NCBI GenBank assembly: GCA_903925075.1
Contig: CAIYDQ010000016.1
Coordinates: 1-39,151 of the forward strand
Length of the DNA stretch: 39,151 nt
From: an uncultured Geobacter sp.
Lineage (GTDB): Bacteria; Desulfobacterota; Desulfuromonadia; Geobacterales; Geobacteraceae
Direction: 5' to 3'
In this document: positions 7,485 to 18,302 of the stretch, piece by piece
Layout of the letters: each line of letters begins with the position of its first letter
Numbering within the stretch: position 1 is the stretch's first letter
Position numbers and translations under genes: made by a program
The notes under the pieces: model-generated
What the model saw: only the letters and a program-made list of their open reading frames with translations
The model's database searches: none
What the model was told of the DNA's origin: nothing

Positions 7485-7781
7485 TCAGACATATTGGACT
7501 TCTTGCAGTATCACTTTGCCTATATAAGGCTTCAATGCCTTTTTGGAGACAAGATCGACCTTTATTCCCCCGAACAGCTTTTCAAGGTGGTACTCAAGAG
7601 ACATAAACCGGATAAGTCCAATAGGCCGGCTAAACTCGACCAGCACATCGACGTCGCTGTCGTCGCGCGCTTCGCCGCGGACAACTGACCCGAAGATCCC
7701 GATCTCGGATACGCCGAATTCCTCGGCTAATTCCGACTTGTGGCCGCGAATTATCTCTTTAATCTCGTTGAGAGGTTTCAT
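7485..7781 (-). CDS. MNT-type minimal nucleotidyltransferase, orphan
   Basis: This 98-residue protein is a minimal nucleotidyltransferase of the MNT/MntA type, with the catalytic GS-x10-DxD motif (GSVVRGEARDDSDVDVLVEF) at about residues 30-49 and a later acidic strand (KVDLVS) supplying the third aspartate. In HEPN/MNT toxin-antitoxin pairs such enzymes neutralise a HEPN RNase by adding AMP. No HEPN gene is adjacent on either strand: the neighbours are argF (25 bases upstream) and argG (55 bases downstream). It is therefore a solo antitoxin-like gene or a remnant. The ATG at 7781 has GGGGAG seven bases upstream; a TTG two codons earlier is less likely. Confidence 0.85.
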   Translation of the reverse strand: MKPLNEIKEIIRGHKSELAEEFGVSEIGIFGSVVRGEARDDSDVDVLVEFSRPIGLIRFMSLEYHLEKLFGGIKVDLVSKKALKPYIGKVILQEVQYV

Positions 7782-7806
7782 CTCCAAACTCCCCGTCGGA
7801 GCCTTC

Positions 7807-8718
7807 TTATTTCATCAGCGTCGCCATGATCGCCTTTTGCACGTGGAGCCGGTTCTCGGCTTCGTCCCACACCGCCGAGTGCGGTCCCTCGATGACCTGG
7901 TCGCTGATCTCTTCGCCTCTATGGGCGGGGAGACAGTGCAGCACCATGGCGTTGCCTTGCGCGAGGTCGAGCAGCTCTTCGTTCAGTTGAAAGCCGACGA
8001 AGGCCTTCTCCCTGACTTTTTGTTCCTCTTCCTGTCCCATGCTGGCCCAGACGTCGGTGTTGAGCACGTCGGCGTCCTGCGCCGCCTCCTTGGGGTCGTG
8101 GGTGACGACGATCCGCGAGCCGCCCTGGGCGCGCGCCCATTCGAGCACCGCGGCGTTCGGGTCGTACCCCTCGGGGCAGGCGAGCGTCAAGTCGAAGCCG
8201 AAAATGGCCGCCGCCTCGATCCAGCTGTTGGCCATGTTGTTGCCGTCGCCGATCCAGGCGAACTTGAGCCCCTGGTAGCCCCCCTTGGCCTCGATCACGG
8301 TGAAGATGTCCGCCATGATCTGGCAGGGGTGGTGCAGGTCGGTCAAGCCGTTGATGATCGGCACCGAGGCGTATTTGGCGAATTCCTCGACCGTTTGTTG
8401 GGCGAAGGTGCGGATCATGACGCCGTCGCAGTAGCGGGCGATCACCCGGGCGCTGTCCTTGATCGGTTCGCCGCGTCCCATCTGCGAGTCCTTGCCGTTG
8501 ATGAACAGCGGGTGGCCTCCCAACTGGTACATCCCCACTTCGAAGGAGATCCTGGTGCGAGTAGAGGACTTTTCGAAGATCATCGCCAGCGTTTTCCCTT
8601 TGAGCAGGTGATGCTCGACGCCGGTCTTCTGCTTTTTCTTCAATTCCTTGGTCAGCGCGAAGATGGCGTCCAGCTCCGCTTTGGCGAACTGGCTCAGGGC
8701 GAGGAAGTCTTTTTTCAT
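7807..8718 (-). CDS. argF: Ornithine carbamoyltransferase
   Basis: ArgF makes citrulline from ornithine and carbamoyl phosphate. The 303-residue protein has all family motifs: the carbamoyl-phosphate loop SSTRTR (about 50-55), HHPCQ (about 130) and the ornithine-site HCLPAHRG (about 268). The length is typical. The ATG at 8718 gives the family N-terminus (MKKDFLALSQF); an in-frame TTG 14 codons upstream is not favoured. The Shine-Dalgarno is weak. A palindromic element fills the spacer from argD. Confidence 0.97.
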   Translation of the reverse strand: MKKDFLALSQFAKAELDAIFALTKELKKKQKTGVEHHLLKGKTLAMIFEKSSTRTRISFEVGMYQLGGHPLFINGKDSQMGRGEPIKDSARVIARYCDGVMIRTFAQQTVEEFAKYASVPIINGLTDLHHPCQIMADIFTVIEAKGGYQGLKFAWIGDGNNMANSWIEAAAIFGFDLTLACPEGYDPNAAVLEWARAQGGSRIVVTHDPKEAAQDADVLNTDVWASMGQEEEQKVREKAFVGFQLNEELLDLAQGNAMVLHCLPAHRGEEISDQVIEGPHSAVWDEAENRLHVQKAIMATLMK

Positions 8719-8780
8719 AAACAGGGATCTCACTTTACTTTTTGAGGTGAACGCGGGCAAAACAAGTCTAAAACAAAGTC

Positions 8781-8945
8781 AAAAGCTTTAACAGGGATAA
8801 AACGAATGAAGGGGATACAACTACAAAAAGATAAACCTGTAAAAGCCTAAAGACTTAAAAGATTTTTGGTTTACCCCAAAAGCTTAGATTCTAGTCTTTA
8901 GTCTTGGCCGTTATCCCTTGTATCCGTTTTATCCCTGTTAAAAGA
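8781..8945. repeat. Palindromic element, AACAGGGATA arm family, copy B
   Basis: The left arm (TTAACAGGGATAAAACGAAT from 8789) and the right arm (ending CCCTGTTAA near 8942) pair over about 33 bases with few mismatches. The centre again has GATTTTTGGTTTACCCCAAA, identical in core to copy A at 5550. It also contains AAAGCTTAGATTCTA, which recurs in the differently armed element at 37321. It fills almost the entire argD-argF spacer. Confidence 0.85.
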
Positions 8946-8952
8946 TTCTGTT

Positions 8953-10143
8953 TTACAGCTCTTCGAGAATCCCAGTGAAGATTTTCAGCATCTCGTCGGC
9001 TTCTTTTTTGCCGACGATCAGCGGCGGCACGAAGCGGAGCACCTTTTCCTGAGCGCAGTTCAAAAGCAGCCCGCGCTCGAGCGCTTTCTTGACGATGTCG
9101 GCGCCGGCTATGTTCAGTTCCACGCCGATCATCAGACCGATGCCGCGCACCTCCTTGATCGCCGGGAACTTCTGTTGCAGGGCCTCGAATTCTCCCACCA
9201 GGTACTCGCCCATCTCGCAGGTCCGGTTCAGTATCCCTTCTTCCATGATGGCGCGCACGGTGGCGATGCCGGCCGCGCAGACCAGCGGATTGCCGCCGAA
9301 GGTCGAGCCGTGGGTGCCGGGTGTGAAGGCGCCGGCCAATTCGTCGGTGGCGAGCATGGCGCCGATGGGCGCGCCGCCGGCCAGGGCCTTGGCGAGGGTC
9401 ATGATATCCGGGGTGATGCCGAAGTGCTCATGGGCGAACATCTTGCCGGTCCGCCCCATGCCGACCTGCACCTCGTCGAAGATCAGGATCAGGTTGTGCT
9501 CGTTGCAGATCTCGCGCACCGCCTGCAGATAGCCGGCGTCGGGCACCACGACCCCCCCCTCTCCCTGGATCGGTTCCAGCATCACCGCGCAGGTGCAGGG
9601 GGAGACGGCCGCGGCCAGGCTGGCCGCGTCGTTGAAGGGGACGTGGCGGAAGCCGTGCAAGAGCGGGTCGAAAAATTTCTGCACCTTCTCCTGTCCGGTG
9701 GCCGACACCGTCGCCATGGTCCGCCCGTGAAAGGAGGCGAGCGCGGTGATGATCTCGAAGCGGTCGGTGCCGTATTTCTCCCGGCTGTACTTGCGGGCCA
9801 GTTTGATGGCCGCCTCGTTCGCCTCGGCGCCCGAGTTGCAGAAGAAGGCCTTATCGGCAAAAGAGAGGCCGCACAAAAGCTCGGCGAGTTCGATCTGCTG
9901 CGGGATCTGATAATAGTTCGAACAATGGATCAGCTCCCCCGCCTGTTTGGCGAGCGCCGCCGTGACGGCGGGGTGGCAGTGTCCGAGGTTGTTGACCGCG
10001 ACCCCCGCCAGGAAGTCCAGGTACTTCTTGCCGTCCGCGTCCCAAAGGTAGCATCCCTCGCCCCTGACTGGCACCAGCGGAAACCGGCCGTAAGTCCGCA
10101 TGATGTACTTATCCGACTTTTCAATCCACGCCGATGATTTCAT
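8953..10143 (-). CDS. argD: Acetylornithine aminotransferase
   Basis: ArgD is a PLP-dependent class III aminotransferase that converts N-acetylglutamate semialdehyde to N-acetylornithine, and often also acts in lysine synthesis. The 396-residue protein has the PLP-binding pattern NSGAEANEAAIKLAR, the aspartate motif LIFDEVQVGMGRTG, and the Schiff-base lysine in TLAKALAGGAPIG. The ATG at 10143 is preferred because AGGAG lies eight bases upstream; a GTG two codons earlier is too close. It follows argB after a palindromic spacer. Confidence 0.96.
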   Translation of the reverse strand: MKSSAWIEKSDKYIMRTYGRFPLVPVRGEGCYLWDADGKKYLDFLAGVAVNNLGHCHPAVTAALAKQAGELIHCSNYYQIPQQIELAELLCGLSFADKAFFCNSGAEANEAAIKLARKYSREKYGTDRFEIITALASFHGRTMATVSATGQEKVQKFFDPLLHGFRHVPFNDAASLAAAVSPCTCAVMLEPIQGEGGVVVPDAGYLQAVREICNEHNLILIFDEVQVGMGRTGKMFAHEHFGITPDIMTLAKALAGGAPIGAMLATDELAGAFTPGTHGSTFGGNPLVCAAGIATVRAIMEEGILNRTCEMGEYLVGEFEALQQKFPAIKEVRGIGLMIGVELNIAGADIVKKALERGLLLNCAQEKVLRFVPPLIVGKKEADEMLKIFTGILEEL

Positions 10144-10167
10144 AGCCACAACTCCTATAACCCTAAC

Positions 10168-10285
10168 CCGTTCTACGTACTACGTTCTACGTTGAAAGGC
10201 TTAGAACCCGTTCCACATTCCTGTTTGAGGCTAAGATGGATGGGGCCGGTGAAGGTGTCAACGTAGAACGTAGAACGTGGAACCG
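10168..10285. repeat. Palindromic element, GTTCTAC-unit arm family, copy A
   Basis: The left arm is a run of short units (CGTTCTACGTACTACGTTCT, then ACGTTGAA) and the right arm is its complement (GTCAACGTAGAACGTAGAAC). The middle is not conserved and includes AAAGGCTTAGAACC. It lies in the argB-argD spacer. Copy B at 18151 carries another repeat inside it. Confidence 0.8.
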
Positions 10286-10298
10286 CCTCTAACCGCCT

Positions 10299-11174
10299 CT
10301 ACCCTATCTCCGTCCCGATGCCGACGTTGGTGAAGATCTCCAAAAGGATCGCGTGCTCTATCCTGCCGTCGACGATGTGGGCCTTCTTCACCCCGGCCGC
10401 CAGCGCATCCGTGCAGCAGGTCACCTTGGGGATCATGCCGCCGGTGACGGTGCCGTTGTCTATCAGGGTCTCGACGTCGGACAGGGGGATGCTGGAAAGG
10501 AGCTCGCCCCCCTTGCTCTTCACCCCGGCGACGTCGGTCAAAAGTATCAGCTTCTCGGCATGCAGCGCCGCCGCCACCTTGCCCGCCACCAAATCGGCGT
10601 TCACGTTGTAGCTCTCGCCGTTGCGCCCCACTCCCACCGGCGCGATCACCGGGATGAAGCCCCCTTTTTCCAGGGCGATCAAAAGGGCCGGGTTGACCTC
10701 GACCACGTCTCCCACGAAGCCTATGTCCACCATTTCGGTGCCGCCGTCCGGCCGCCGCACCTGCTGCAACATCTTCTCGCACAACAGCAGACTGCCGTCC
10801 TTGCCCGATACCCCGGCGGCTCGCCCGCCGTGCTGGTTGATATAGCCCACCACCTCGCGGTTCACCTGCCCGGTCAGCACCATCTCCACCACGCCCATGG
10901 TCTCGGCGTCCGTGACCCGCATCCCCTTCACGAACTCGGAGGTGATGCCGTAGCGTTTCAGGGTCTCGTTGATCTGCGGCCCGCCGCCGTGCACCACGAT
11001 GGTGTTGATGCCGATGTATTTGAGTAGGATGACGTCGAGCGCAAAGGATTTCCTGAGCTTTTCGTCGGCCATGGCGTGGCCGCCGTACTTGATGACGATG
11101 GTCTTTCCCGAAAAGCGCTTGATGTAGGGGAGCGCCTCCATGAGGGTGCTCGCCTTCTCGATGAGTTTCTGCAT
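10299..11174 (-). CDS. argB: Acetylglutamate kinase
   Basis: ArgB phosphorylates N-acetylglutamate, the usual feedback-controlled step of arginine synthesis. The 291-residue protein belongs to the amino acid kinase family: KYGGHAM and VHGGGPQI bind phosphate groups near the N-terminus, and [13 protein letters not shown] and GGMIPKV follow. The N-terminal extension before KYGG (about 27 residues, [20 protein letters not shown]) is the helix that links dimers into arginine-sensitive hexamers, so feedback inhibition is likely. The start at 11174 has AGAGG upstream and a good promoter; a longer open frame upstream is only read-through. It is the first arginine gene transcribed here. Confidence 0.97.
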   Translation of the reverse strand: MQKLIEKASTLMEALPYIKRFSGKTIVIKYGGHAMADEKLRKSFALDVILLKYIGINTIVVHGGGPQINETLKRYGITSEFVKGMRVTDAETMGVVEMVLTGQVNREVVGYINQHGGRAAGVSGKDGSLLLCEKMLQQVRRPDGGTEMVDIGFVGDVVEVNPALLIALEKGGFIPVIAPVGVGRNGESYNVNADLVAGKVAAALHAEKLILLTDVAGVKSKGGELLSSIPLSDVETLIDNGTVTGGMIPKVTCCTDALAAGVKKAHIVDGRIEHAILLEIFTNVGIGTEIG

Positions 11175-11214
11175 GCCCGCCTCTTTATCATTAGATCCCG
11201 AATGGAAAGTGGCT

Positions 11215-11242
11215 AATATAGCAGATAGGGATAAATAATCAA
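11215..11242 (-). promoter_or_regulatory. argB: Predicted argB promoter
   Basis: On the minus strand, TTGATT (11242-11237) and TATATT (11220-11215) are 16 bases apart, in an AT-rich stretch between argB and the kinase gene upstream. Transcription would start about 35 bases before the argB ATG. This is the strongest sigma-70-like site found ahead of the arginine genes. Confidence 0.55.
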
Positions 11243-11272
11243 CTTTAAAGAGGGGTTGCGGGCGGAAGGAGT

Positions 11273-12412
11273 TCAGGCGCTGTGGCTTTCCCTGTTGGGG
11301 ATGGTGATGACGACGCGGGTGCCTTTCCCCGGCTCGCTCTCGATGCCGATGCTGCCGCCGTGCATCCTGACGAACTCGCGCGCGTAGAAGAGGCCGAGGC
11401 CGAAGCCGCGCACCTGGCCGCTGCGCTCGGCGTCCACCTGGTAGAACTTTTCGAAGACCTTGGGCAACTCGTCCGGCGCAATGCCGATCCCATCGTCCTG
11501 AACGGTTATCTGGCAGTTTTCGCCGAGGTTTCTGAGCGTGACGCAGATCCGCCCGCTTTTCTTGGAAAACTTGATGGCGTTGTCGATTACCTGCTGCAAG
11601 GCGAAACCGAATCTCTCCCGGTCGAGAAGCTGCTCGGGAACCGTCTCGAACTCGCATTGCTGGGTGAGCCCCGGTTTCTCGGCCCACTCCTTGGAACCCA
11701 TGACCGAGCGCGCCAGCATGCTGCCAAGGTCGCAGGGTTCGAGGCGAGTGCCGCCGTTGTGGTCCATGACCGAAGAAAAGGTCAAAAGGTCCGTTACCAG
11801 TCTGCCGAGATAGACCGACTCCTGGCAGACGAGCCCCAGGTTCTCCTTGGCGACGGGATCGCCGGGATCGTAGACGCCCGCGGCGAGATTCTGCAGGAAC
11901 AGCGAGATGGAGGTGATGGGAGTGCGGAACTTGTGGGAGACCAGCGACAGGAAGTTGGTCTTGAAGCGATCCAGGCTCTTCAGGTTGGCGATTTCCTCTT
12001 TCAGCGCCTTCTTGACCAGCGCCTTGTGTATCATGCTTTTCAGCTGCAGCAGGTTGGGCGGTTTGATGATGAAGTCGTCCGCGTCCGCCTGCAGCGCCTT
12101 CAGGATCAGCTCCTTGTCGGCGTAGCCGGTCATCATGATCACCACCACGGTCGGTTCGATCTCCTTGAGCTTCTTCAGGAGTTCGAGTCCGTTCAGCTTG
12201 GGCATCACCACGTCGGTGAGGATCACGTCGACGCCGCCGCCCTGGAAGATGTGCAAGGCCTCTTCGCCGTTGGCCGCCTCGACCACCCGGTAATCGGTCA
12301 GCACCTTCTTGCACAGTTCGCGGATCAGCGGTTCGTTGTCGACGATCAGGACGGTTTGACGATCCTGTTCCTGCAAAAGCGATTGCTCCGACTTTCGGCC
12401 GAGTTCGATCAT
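11273..12412 (-). CDS. Hybrid receiver-histidine kinase
   Basis: This 379-residue cytoplasmic protein has an N-terminal response-regulator receiver (about 20-135; phosphoacceptor Asp67 in VILTDVVMP, Lys117 in FIIKPP) followed by a HisKA domain with His160 and a HATPase domain (N-box [12 protein letters not shown]1 DDGIGI, G2 GFGLGL). There is no membrane segment. The H-box reads SHKFRTPI, with lysine where the usual acidic residue (HE) follows the histidine; that acidic residue normally helps phosphotransfer, so kinase output may be altered. It stands alone between alaS and argB with no adjacent output regulator. Start at 12412 with AGGAG five bases upstream. Confidence 0.9.
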   Translation of the reverse strand: MIELGRKSEQSLLQEQDRQTVLIVDNEPLIRELCKKVLTDYRVVEAANGEEALHIFQGGGVDVILTDVVMPKLNGLELLKKLKEIEPTVVVIMMTGYADKELILKALQADADDFIIKPPNLLQLKSMIHKALVKKALKEEIANLKSLDRFKTNFLSLVSHKFRTPITSISLFLQNLAAGVYDPGDPVAKENLGLVCQESVYLGRLVTDLLTFSSVMDHNGGTRLEPCDLGSMLARSVMGSKEWAEKPGLTQQCEFETVPEQLLDRERFGFALQQVIDNAIKFSKKSGRICVTLRNLGENCQITVQDDGIGIAPDELPKVFEKFYQVDAERSGQVRGFGLGLFYAREFVRMHGGSIGIESEPGKGTRVVITIPNRESHSA

Positions 12413-12469
12413 GGCGCTCCTGGCGCTGCGGGGGATGGAGGAAGATTAAGCCAAACAGCTTCAAGGCTT

Positions 12470-12607
12470 AAAGGCTTCAACCACAGAGGTACACAGAGTC
12501 ACACAGAGGAAACCTGAAAACGGGGAAAATCAAAGTCTTTAAAACTTGAGATTGTTTTTTGGTTTTCCTCTGTGAACCTCTGAGTACCTCTGTGGTTGAA
12601 AGCTTTT
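12470..12607. repeat. Palindromic element, ACCACAGAGG arm family, copy A
   Basis: The left arm (AAAGGCTTCAACCACAGAGG, then TACACAGAGTCACACAGAGG) and the right arm (ending ACCTCTGTGGTTGAAAGCTT) pair over about 45 bases. The arms are built from units of roughly ten bases around CACAGAGG. The apex has GATTGTTTTTTGGTTTTCC, similar to the apex of the AACAGGGATA elements. A second copy is at 37321. Confidence 0.85.
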
Positions 12608-12636
12608 GTTTTTGACGTTGTTCTCAAAGATTTAAA

Positions 12637-12679
12637 GGTTTTCCTCTGTGCCCTCAGGGAACCTCAATGTCCTCCGCGG
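12637..12679. repeat. Degenerate solo arm related to the ACCACAGAGG family
   Basis: Read on the minus strand it begins CCGCGGAGGACATTGAGG and ends CACAGAGGAAAACC, following the same AACC/CCGCGGAG...CACAGAGGAAA layout as the adjacent palindrome but diverged. No partner arm is seen. It fills most of the remaining spacer to the alaS stop. Confidence 0.5.
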
Positions 12680-12695
12680 TCAGGCTCTTTGGGTT

Positions 12696-15326
<2,631 letters not shown>

Positions 15327-15369
15327 GTACGAACCTCAAAAGTGGAATAAAAAGCCGGATAAGCTGAAT

Positions 15370-15849
15370 TCAGTCGATCAAACCCTCGTCGCTCCCCAGC
15401 CGCTTCAGTTGCGCGAAGATGGCGGCGAGCGGGAAACCTTTTCTCTGCAGGTAGCTCACTACCCTGCGCCGTTCCTTCTCCGTCGCCTGCGCCGGATCGA
15501 AGCCGGCGAAGCGGCGGGCGATGGCGCGGGCCAAGAGCTCCTCCTCGCCGAACTCGTCCGCCAGTTCGGCCAGCGCCAGGGCCGCGATCTCCGGGGCGAC
15601 CCCTCGCCGGGCCAGTTCCAGCTTCAGCATGGCGCCGTAGCTCCTGCCGTTTCGCAAGGCGGAAGCGGCGAAGAGGCGGGCGAAGCGGGCGTCGTCCAGA
15701 TAGCCCAGCTCCTCGAGCCTGACCACGCTCTGCTCGATTTCCTGCTCCTGGTACCCCTTCTCCTTGAGCTTTCTGCGCAGCTCCGCTCGGGAATGGTCGC
15801 GCAGCGCCAGCACCCTCAGGCTGCAGTCGAAGGCCGAGCCGCGCTGCAC
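15370..15849 (-). CDS. recX: Regulatory protein RecX
   Basis: RecX binds RecA filaments and limits their growth. The 159-residue, helix-rich protein has the RecX repeats RDHSRAELRRKLKEKGYQ, LEELGYLDDARFARLFA and RNGRSYGAMLKLELARRGV, which are three-helix units. The GTG at 15849 directly follows the pilT stop, with AGAGG six bases upstream. Here pilT lies between recA and recX; in many bacteria recX follows recA directly. The shared operon suggests joint SOS or basal control with recA. Confidence 0.9.
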   Translation of the reverse strand: MQRGSAFDCSLRVLALRDHSRAELRRKLKEKGYQEQEIEQSVVRLEELGYLDDARFARLFAASALRNGRSYGAMLKLELARRGVAPEIAALALAELADEFGEEELLARAIARRFAGFDPAQATEKERRRVVSYLQRKGFPLAAIFAQLKRLGSDEGLID

Positions 15850-17001
15850 CTAGTACCTCTCGATTTCCGGTTCGTCCTGGGCCGGGGAGGGGTCGTCGGA
15901 GGTGAATTCGTCCCAGTTCGCGTCCGAGGTGGAGGAGATGCCGGAGACCTTGAGGGCGAAATCGTCGGGGTTGGTCGACTGGGTGAGCGCCTCTTCGTAG
16001 CTGATCAGCTTCTTGGTCAAAAGCTGCATGAGCGACTGGTCGAAGGTCTGCATGCCGTAGGTCGTGAACCCTTGGGCGATCACGTCGGTGATCTGCTTGG
16101 TCTTCATGTCGTCGTCGATGCAGTCCTTGACGCGCGCCGTGCCGATCATCACCTCCACGGCGGGGACGCGCCCCTTGCTGTCGCAACGCGGCACCAGCCG
16201 TTGCGAGACCACCCCCTTGAGCACCGAGGAGAGCTGCATCCTCACCTGCCGCTGGTGGAAGGGAGGGAACACCGAGATCACCCGGTTGATGGTCTCGGCG
16301 GCGTCCAGGGTGTGCAGGGTGGAGAGCACCAGATGCCCGGTCTCGGCCGCGGTCAGCGCGGTTTCGATGGTCTCGTGGTCGCGCATCTCGCCCACCAGGA
16401 TCACGTCCGGGTCCTGGCGCAGCGCAGAGGTGAGCGCCCTGGCGAAGGTGAGGGTGTCGAAGCCGACCTCCCGCTGGCTGATCAAGCTCTTCTTGTCCTT
16501 GTGCAGGTACTCGACCGGGTCCTCGATGGTGATGATGTTGCAGGTCCGGTTCTCGTTGATGTAGTCGATCATCGAGGCCAGGGTGGTGGACTTGCCGCTC
16601 CCCGTGGTGCCGGTGACCAGGATCAGCCCGCGCTGCTCCATGGCGAGCTTTTTCAGCACCAGCGGCAGGTTCAGCGACTCCATGGTGGGGATGGCGATCG
16701 GTATGGCGCGCAGCACCATGCAGACGGTGCCGCGCTGGGAGAAGGCGTTCACCCGGAAACGCCCCAGCCCGGGCACGCCGTAGGAGAGGTCGACCTCGAA
16801 GGTTTCCTCGAAGATCTTCCTCTGGCGCTCGTTCATGATGGAGAGCGCCATGCCGCGCACCGCGTCGGCCGACAGCCGCTCCGCGTTGGGGATGGCGCGC
16901 AGCTGGCCGTCGATCCTGACGATCGGCGGCACGCCGGCTTTCAGGTGGATGTCGGAGCCCTTGGCCTTTACGCCTATGGCGAGGATTTCGTTCAGTTCCA
17001 T
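15850..17001 (-). CDS. pilT: Type IV pilus retraction ATPase PilT
   Basis: PilT is the hexameric ATPase that powers pilus retraction and twitching at the cytoplasmic face of the inner membrane. The 383-residue protein has Walker [10 protein letters not shown] (about 129-137), an Asp box, Walker [10 protein letters not shown], and the AIRNLIRE-like C-terminal region is replaced by a weaker form. A roughly 35-residue acidic tail rich in Ser, Asp and Glu follows the core. Such genomes usually have several pilT paralogues; this copy is tied to recA rather than to pilin genes. Start at 17001, only four bases after the recA stop; no strong Shine-Dalgarno, so coupling to recA translation is likely. 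Confidence 0.93.
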   Translation of the reverse strand: MELNEILAIGVKAKGSDIHLKAGVPPIVRIDGQLRAIPNAERLSADAVRGMALSIMNERQRKIFEETFEVDLSYGVPGLGRFRVNAFSQRGTVCMVLRAIPIAIPTMESLNLPLVLKKLAMEQRGLILVTGTTGSGKSTTLASMIDYINENRTCNIITIEDPVEYLHKDKKSLISQREVGFDTLTFARALTSALRQDPDVILVGEMRDHETIETALTAAETGHLVLSTLHTLDAAETINRVISVFPPFHQRQVRMQLSSVLKGVVSQRLVPRCDSKGRVPAVEVMIGTARVKDCIDDDMKTKQITDVIAQGFTTYGMQTFDQSLMQLLTKKLISYEEALTQSTNPDDFALKVSGISSTSDANWDEFTSDDPSPAQDEPEIERY

Positions 17002-17005
17002 GGGG

Positions 17006-18034
<1,029 letters not shown>

Positions 18035-18079
18035 CGCTTTTTCTCTCCTGTTGCCTCATGGAAGGTCGGGTTTTTCTTC

Positions 18080-18127
18080 GGTTTGTCGAACCCATCACCA
18101 ATAGCACAACCTGCCGCGCCTTATCAA
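18080..18127 (-). promoter_or_regulatory. recA: Candidate recA promoter and operator-like dyad
   Basis: On the minus strand, TTGATA (18127-18122) and TATTGG (18103-18098) are 18 bases apart. GGTT-CGACA-AACC (18092-18080) lies right at the expected transcription start. Its position suits a repressor site such as LexA, but it does not match the longer GGTT-N2-C-N4-G-N3-ACC motif described for Geobacter LexA, so the assignment is tentative. Confidence 0.3.
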
Positions 18128-18150
18128 GCAAAAGCAAAAAACGGTCACCA

Positions 18151-18292
18151 ACGTTCTACGTTCTACGCTGAAGCCTAGACCGACACGGACCCGGTAGTTG
18201 CGGTGCTGGCACCGTGGATGACGTTGCGTTTCACGATACCCCCGTTCAACGCAACCTACGCATATAAAGTTTTTAACGTAGAACGTTGAACG
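18151..18292. repeat. Palindromic element, GTTCTAC-unit arm family, copy B, with a nested repeat
   Basis: The outer arms ACGTTCTACGTTCTACGCTG (18151) and TTAACGTAGAACGTTGAACG (18273) are the same family as at 10168. Between them sits a shortened copy of the GTAGGTCGCGTTGA palindrome (18194-18259), so one repeat has apparently inserted into another. Confidence 0.75.
18194..18259. repeat. Palindromic repeat, GTAGGTCGCGTTGA family, shortened copy D
   Basis: The right half (ACGTTGCGTTTCACGAT, then GTTCAACGCAACCTAC) matches the family, while the left arm is reduced to GTAG and the inner part is partly lost. It is about 66 bases instead of 90 and lies inside the GTTCTAC-family palindrome. Confidence 0.65.
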
Positions 18293-18302
18293 TCCTCTGC
18301 CG

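Noticed and set aside
10168-10285. CRISPR array suggested by repeated GTTCTAC units
   Set aside because: Units are 7-8 bases without spacers and form an inverted, not direct, arrangement with a right arm.
11175-12464. Long frame fused upstream of argB
   Set aside because: It is the antisense-free but out-of-frame shadow of the kinase gene; argB has its own start, ribosome-binding site and promoter.
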